Shown in pieces: positions 6,665 to 9,762 of a DNA stretch of 9,762 nt. The notes below the pieces were generated by a model. That model worked only from the letters and a program-made list of their open reading frames with translations, had not been told where the DNA came from and did no database searches. Origin of the DNA: DATCSE01 sp036568605 (lineage in GTDB: Bacteria; Pseudomonadota; Gammaproteobacteria; Burkholderiales; Burkholderiaceae_C); assembly GCA_036568605.1 (NCBI GenBank), contig DATCSE010000159.1:1-9762 (forward strand). The letters are read 5' to 3'. Numbering within the stretch: position 1 is the stretch's first letter; each line of letters starts with the position of its first letter. The position numbers and the translations under genes are program-made.

Positions 6665-6679
6665 GAACTCGCAAGTTCA
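6664..6679. promoter_or_regulatory. TetR operator 2, at the efflux promoter
   Basis: TGAACT-CGCA-AGTTCA, with the same arms as operator 1 but a different centre, as expected for a dimer reading half-sites. Its first base is the last base of the -10 box. Its centre is 53 bp from that of operator 1, about five helical turns, so both sites face the same side of the helix. Confidence 0.87.
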
Positions 6680-6694
6680 AATAAGCGCAGCTTC

Positions 6695-6700
6695 AAGGAG
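6695..6700 (+). promoter_or_regulatory. Shine-Dalgarno of the adaptor gene
   Basis: AAGGAG, 8 nt before ATG 6709, confirms the adaptor start. It lies downstream of operator 2. Confidence 0.8.
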
Positions 6701-6708
6701 CCCTCTCC

Positions 6709-7914
6709 ATGTCTTCCAAGCACCTTCTGGCCAGCGGCACCACGCTGCTGGCGCTGGCCTCGGCAGCCCTGCTGCTGACCGCATGCGGCGGCCCCCCGGG
6801 AGGCCCGCCGCCGCAACTCTCGGGTCCGCCGCAGGTCGGCGTGCTGTTCGTGCAGCCGCAGCGCGTCGCGCTGGACACCGAGCTGCCCGGCCGCACCGTG
6901 CCCTACCAGATCGCCGAAGTGCGCCCGCAGGTCACCGGGCTGATCCAGGCGCGCCAGTTCGAGGAAGGCAGCCTCGTGAAGGCCGGCCAGCCGCTCTATC
7001 AGATCGATGCGGCCAGCTACCAGGCCAGCGTCGACAGCGCGAAAGCGACGCTCGCCAAGAGCGAAGCGAACCTGCGCTCGACCCGCCTCAAGTCCGAGCG
7101 CTACGACGAGCTCGTCGCGATCAGGGCCGTCAGCCAGCAGGACCGCGACGACGCCTCGGCCGCGTTGCAGCAGGGCGAGGCGGAGGTCGCGGCCGCCAAG
7201 GCTGCGCTGGAGACCGCGCGCATCGATCTCGCGCGCACCCGGGTCGTCTCGCCGATCGCCGGGCGCATCGGCAAGTCGTCGGTGACGCCGGGCGCGCTGG
7301 TCACGGCCAACCAGACGACGCTGCTGTCGACCGTGCAGCAGCTGGACCCGATCTACGTGGACGTCACGCAATCCAGCAGCGCGGTGCTGCGGCTCAAGCA
7401 TGCGCTCGCGCAGGGCGAGCTGAAGAGCGGCGGCCCGAACGCCGCGGTCGTCAAGCTGGTGCTGGAAGACGGCAGCACCTATGCACTGCCCGGCAAGCTG
7501 CAGTTCTCCGACGTGACGGTCGACCAGGGCACCGGCGCGATCACCTTGCGTGCGGTGTTCCCGAACCCGAACGCCGACCTGCTGCCCGGCATGTACGTGC
7601 GTGCGGTCGTCGAGGAAGGGGTCAGCGAGCAGGCGCTGCTGGTGCCGCAGCCGGCGGTCAGCCGCGACAGCACCGGCAAGCCCATCGCCTACGTGGTCGG
7701 CGCCGACGGCAAGCTCGAATCGCGCGCCATCACGACCGGTCGTGCAATCGGCGACAAGTGGCTGGTGACCGGTGGCCTGAAGGCCGGCGACCGCCTGGTC
7801 GTCGAGGGCGCACAGAAAGCCCGCCCGGGCCAGCCGGTCAACGCCGTGCCGTTGGCGGCCGCACCGGCCAGCGCTCCTGCGACGCCCACCCCGCGTGTGG
7901 CCGCGGCGAACTGA
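6709..7914 (+). CDS. RND efflux periplasmic adaptor lipoprotein (AcrA/MexA type)
   Basis: A 401-residue membrane fusion protein linking an inner-membrane RND pump to a TolC-type outer-membrane channel. A signal peptide ends in the lipobox LTAC (23-26), so C26 should be lipidated and anchor the protein in the inner membrane facing the periplasm. A Gly/Pro-rich linker follows. The lipoyl half-motif RPQVTGLIQARQFEEGSLVKAGQPLYQID lies at 72-100. The alpha-hairpin covers about 103-178 and carries the TolC-contact pattern R131-x3-L135-x6-S142, as in AcrA. The second lipoyl half is SPIAGRIGKSSVTPGALV (181-198). Beta-barrel and membrane-proximal domains follow, then an Ala/Pro-rich tail from about 372. 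It is first in the operon under the TetR-controlled promoter. Length fits AcrA (397). The exact orthologue (AcrA, MexA, TtgA, BpeA) cannot be fixed from the sequence. Confidence 0.95.
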   Translation: MSSKHLLASGTTLLALASAALLLTACGGPPGGPPPQLSGPPQVGVLFVQPQRVALDTELPGRTVPYQIAEVRPQVTGLIQARQFEEGSLVKAGQPLYQIDAASYQASVDSAKATLAKSEANLRSTRLKSERYDELVAIRAVSQQDRDDASAALQQGEAEVAAAKAALETARIDLARTRVVSPIAGRIGKSSVTPGALVTANQTTLLSTVQQLDPIYVDVTQSSSAVLRLKHALAQGELKSGGPNAAVVKLVLEDGSTYALPGKLQFSDVTVDQGTGAITLRAVFPNPNADLLPGMYVRAVVEEGVSEQALLVPQPAVSRDSTGKPIAYVVGADGKLESRAITTGRAIGDKWLVTGGLKAGDRLVVEGAQKARPGQPVNAVPLAAAPASAPATPTPRVAAAN

Positions 7915-7936
7915 ACGCTGAACGGAGCACACCACC

Positions 7937-9762
7937 ATGGCACGCTTCTTCATCGATCGCCCGATCTTCGCCTGGGTGCTCGCCATCATCGTGATGCTGG
8001 CGGGCGTGATGGCCATCAAGACCCTGCCGATCGCCCAATACCCGATGATCGCGCCGCCGGCCGTCGCGATCTCGGCCAACTACCCCGGCGCGTCGGCCAA
8101 GACGCTGGAAGACACGGTGACCCAGGTCATCGAGCAGAAGATGAAAGGGCTGGACCGGCTGGCCTACATGTCGTCCACCAGCGAATCGACCGGCAGCGTG
8201 ACCATCACGCTGACCTTCGAGAACGGCACCAACCCCGACACCGCGCAGGTGCAGGTGCAGAACAAGCTGGCGCTGGCCACGCCGCTGCTGCCGCAGGAGG
8301 TGCAGCAGCAGGGCGTGCAGGTCACGAAGTCCGCGAACAACTTCCTGAACGTGCTGGCGTTCGTCTCCGAAGACGGCAAGCTCAACGCGGCCGACCTCAA
8401 CGACTACGTCGCGGCCAACGTGCTGGAGGCGATCAGCCGCGTCGAAGGCGTCGGCGACACGACGCTGTTCGGCTCGCAGTACGCGATGCGCGTCTGGCTG
8501 GACCCGAACAAGCTCAACAGCTACAAGCTGACGCCGCTGGACGTGAAGAACGCGATCGCGGCGCAGAACGCCCAGGTCTCGGCCGGCCAGCTCGGCGCGC
8601 TGCCGGCCATCGAGAACCAGCAGCTCAACGCGACCATCACCGCGCAGACGCGCCTGAAGACCGCCGCCGAGTTCGAGGCCATCCTGCTGCACACGCAGGC
8701 CGACGGCTCGGCCGTGCGGCTGCGCGATGTGGCCCGCATCGAGCTGGGCAGCGAGAACTACGGCAGCGCCGGCCGCTTCAACGGCAAGCCGGCGGCGGGC
8801 CTGGCGATCAAGCTCGCGACCGGCGCGAATGCGCTGGACACCGTCAAGCGCATCGACGCCAAGCTCGACGAGCTGAGCAAGTTCTTTCCGCCCGGCATGA
8901 AGGTGATCAAGCCGTACGACACCACGCCGTTCGTGCGCATCTCGATCGAAGAGGTCGTGAAGACCCTGGTCGAGGCGATCATCCTGGTGTTCGCGGTGAT
9001 GTACCTGTTCCTGCAGAACTTCCGCGCGACGCTGATCCCGACGATCGCGGTGCCGGTGGTGCTGCTGGGCACGTTCGGCGTGCTGGCGGCGTTCGGCTAC
9101 TCGATCAACACGCTGACGATGCTCGCGATGGTGCTGGCCATCGGCCTCCTGGTCGACGATGCGATCGTCGTCGTCGAGAACGTCGAGCGCGTGATGAGCG
9201 AGGACGGGCTCTCGCCGCTCGAAGCGACGCGCAAATCGATGGGCCAGATCACCGGCGCGCTGGTCGGCGTGGCGCTGGTGCTTGCCGCGGTGTTCGTGCC
9301 GATGGCGTTCTTCGGCGGCTCGACCGGCGTGATCTACCGCCAGTTCACCGTCACCATCGTCTCGGCGATGACGCTGTCGGTGCTGGTCGCGATGGTGCTG
9401 ACGCCCGCGCTGTGCGCGACGCTGCTCAAGCCCGTCGCGAAGGGCCATGCGCTGGCCACGACCGGTTTCTTCGGCGCATTCAACCGCTGGTTCGACCGCA
9501 GCAACCGCGGCTACCAGGGCATCGTGCACCATATGCTCGGCCGCGGCTGGCGCTACATGGCCGGTTATGCCGTGATCGCGCTCGCGGTCGGCTTCGTGTT
9601 CACGAAGATCCCGGCCGGCTTCCTGCCCGATGAAGACCAGGGCTCGCTGTTCGTGATCGCGCAGTTGCCGCCCGGCGCCACGCAGGACCGCACGCTGAAG
9701 GTGATCGAGCAGATCGAGCACCACTTCCTGGTCGAGCAGAAGGACGCGGTGGACTCGATCTT
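7937..9762 (+). CDS. RND multidrug efflux permease (AcrB/MexB type), C-terminus cut by window edge
   Basis: A hydrophobe/amphiphile efflux (HAE-1) proton antiporter that expels drugs from the periplasm and inner membrane. ATG 7937 lies 22 nt after the adaptor stop, with CGGAG 9 nt upstream. It begins with the canonical MARFFIDRPIFAWVLAI, the first membrane helix. A large periplasmic porter domain (about 30-335) precedes helices 2-6. The proton-relay aspartates in GLLVDDAIVVVENVERV are codons 407 and 408, the AcrB numbering. F136 and F178 of the AcrB binding pocket are also Phe at the same codons, so alignment appears gap-free to there. The window holds 608 codons of an expected 1,040-1,050; the second half and any outer-membrane channel gene lie beyond the edge. 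No frameshift or stop is seen. Specificity cannot be predicted, though pocket residues suggest a broad-range drug pump. Confidence 0.96.
   Translation, partial: MARFFIDRPIFAWVLAIIVMLAGVMAIKTLPIAQYPMIAPPAVAISANYPGASAKTLEDTVTQVIEQKMKGLDRLAYMSSTSESTGSVTITLTFENGTNPDTAQVQVQNKLALATPLLPQEVQQQGVQVTKSANNFLNVLAFVSEDGKLNAADLNDYVAANVLEAISRVEGVGDTTLFGSQYAMRVWLDPNKLNSYKLTPLDVKNAIAAQNAQVSAGQLGALPAIENQQLNATITAQTRLKTAAEFEAILLHTQADGSAVRLRDVARIELGSENYGSAGRFNGKPAAGLAIKLATGANALDTVKRIDAKLDELSKFFPPGMKVIKPYDTTPFVRISIEEVVKTLVEAIILVFAVMYLFLQNFRATLIPTIAVPVVLLGTFGVLAAFGYSINTLTMLAMVLAIGLLVDDAIVVVENVERVMSEDGLSPLEATRKSMGQITGALVGVALVLAAVFVPMAFFGGSTGVIYRQFTVTIVSAMTLSVLVAMVLTPALCATLLKPVAKGHALATTGFFGAFNRWFDRSNRGYQGIVHHMLGRGWRYMAGYAVIALAVGFVFTKIPAGFLPDEDQGSLFVIAQLPPGATQDRTLKVIEQIEHHFLVEQKDAVDSI

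Noticed and set aside
6658..8079. 473-codon minus-strand open frame opposite the adaptor gene
   Set aside because: It lies antisense to the adaptor, crosses the promoter region and the pump start, and has low-complexity Arg/Gly/Ala-rich composition.
7838..9724. 628-codon minus-strand open frame opposite the RND pump
   Set aside because: It is antisense to an unmistakable AcrB-type gene, and the product is rich in Arg, His, Asp and Gln with no domain character, typical of a high-GC shadow frame.

Overview
The window is a compact, very GC-rich bacterial chromosome segment. Its codon use is strongly G/C-ending, intergenic gaps are short and many spurious antisense reading frames are open. GC content and protein style suggest a betaproteobacterium of the Burkholderiales; this is inference, as no taxonomic marker is present. 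There are eight real genes, six complete and two cut by the window edges. No stretch over 300 bases lacks a gene. I see no tRNA, rRNA, CRISPR array or insertion sequence.

Left half (minus strand, read right to left, 5254 to 1): an EamA/DMT-type membrane transporter, a stand-alone OLD-type TOPRIM protein, a TPR-CHAT caspase-like protease with an intact His-Cys dyad, and a HEAT-repeat-like protein that runs off the left edge. Gaps are 10, 97 and 10 nt. The CHAT and HEAT-like genes are the tightest pair and look translationally linked. A protease of this class beside a repeat scaffold and a nucleic-acid-type TOPRIM protein is the part of the window most likely to be an uncharacterised conflict or stress-response module. 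No effector or substrate is visible, so this is a hypothesis.

Middle: a GNAT N-acetyltransferase of the RimJ/RimL type lies on the plus strand, divergent from the transporter. It converges on a TetR/AcrR-family repressor.

Right half: the repressor is divergent from an RND multidrug efflux operon. That operon encodes a lipoprotein periplasmic adaptor (AcrA/MexA type) and an inner-membrane pump (AcrB/MexB type), the pump cut at the right edge after 608 codons. The 111-bp repressor-adaptor gap has two overlapping divergent promoters with TTGACA -35 boxes. Two copies of the palindrome TGAACT-N4-AGTTCA each start on the last base of a -10 box and cover the predicted transcription start. This is a textbook self-regulating local repressor circuit: the repressor should shut off both its own gene and the pump until a ligand releases it.
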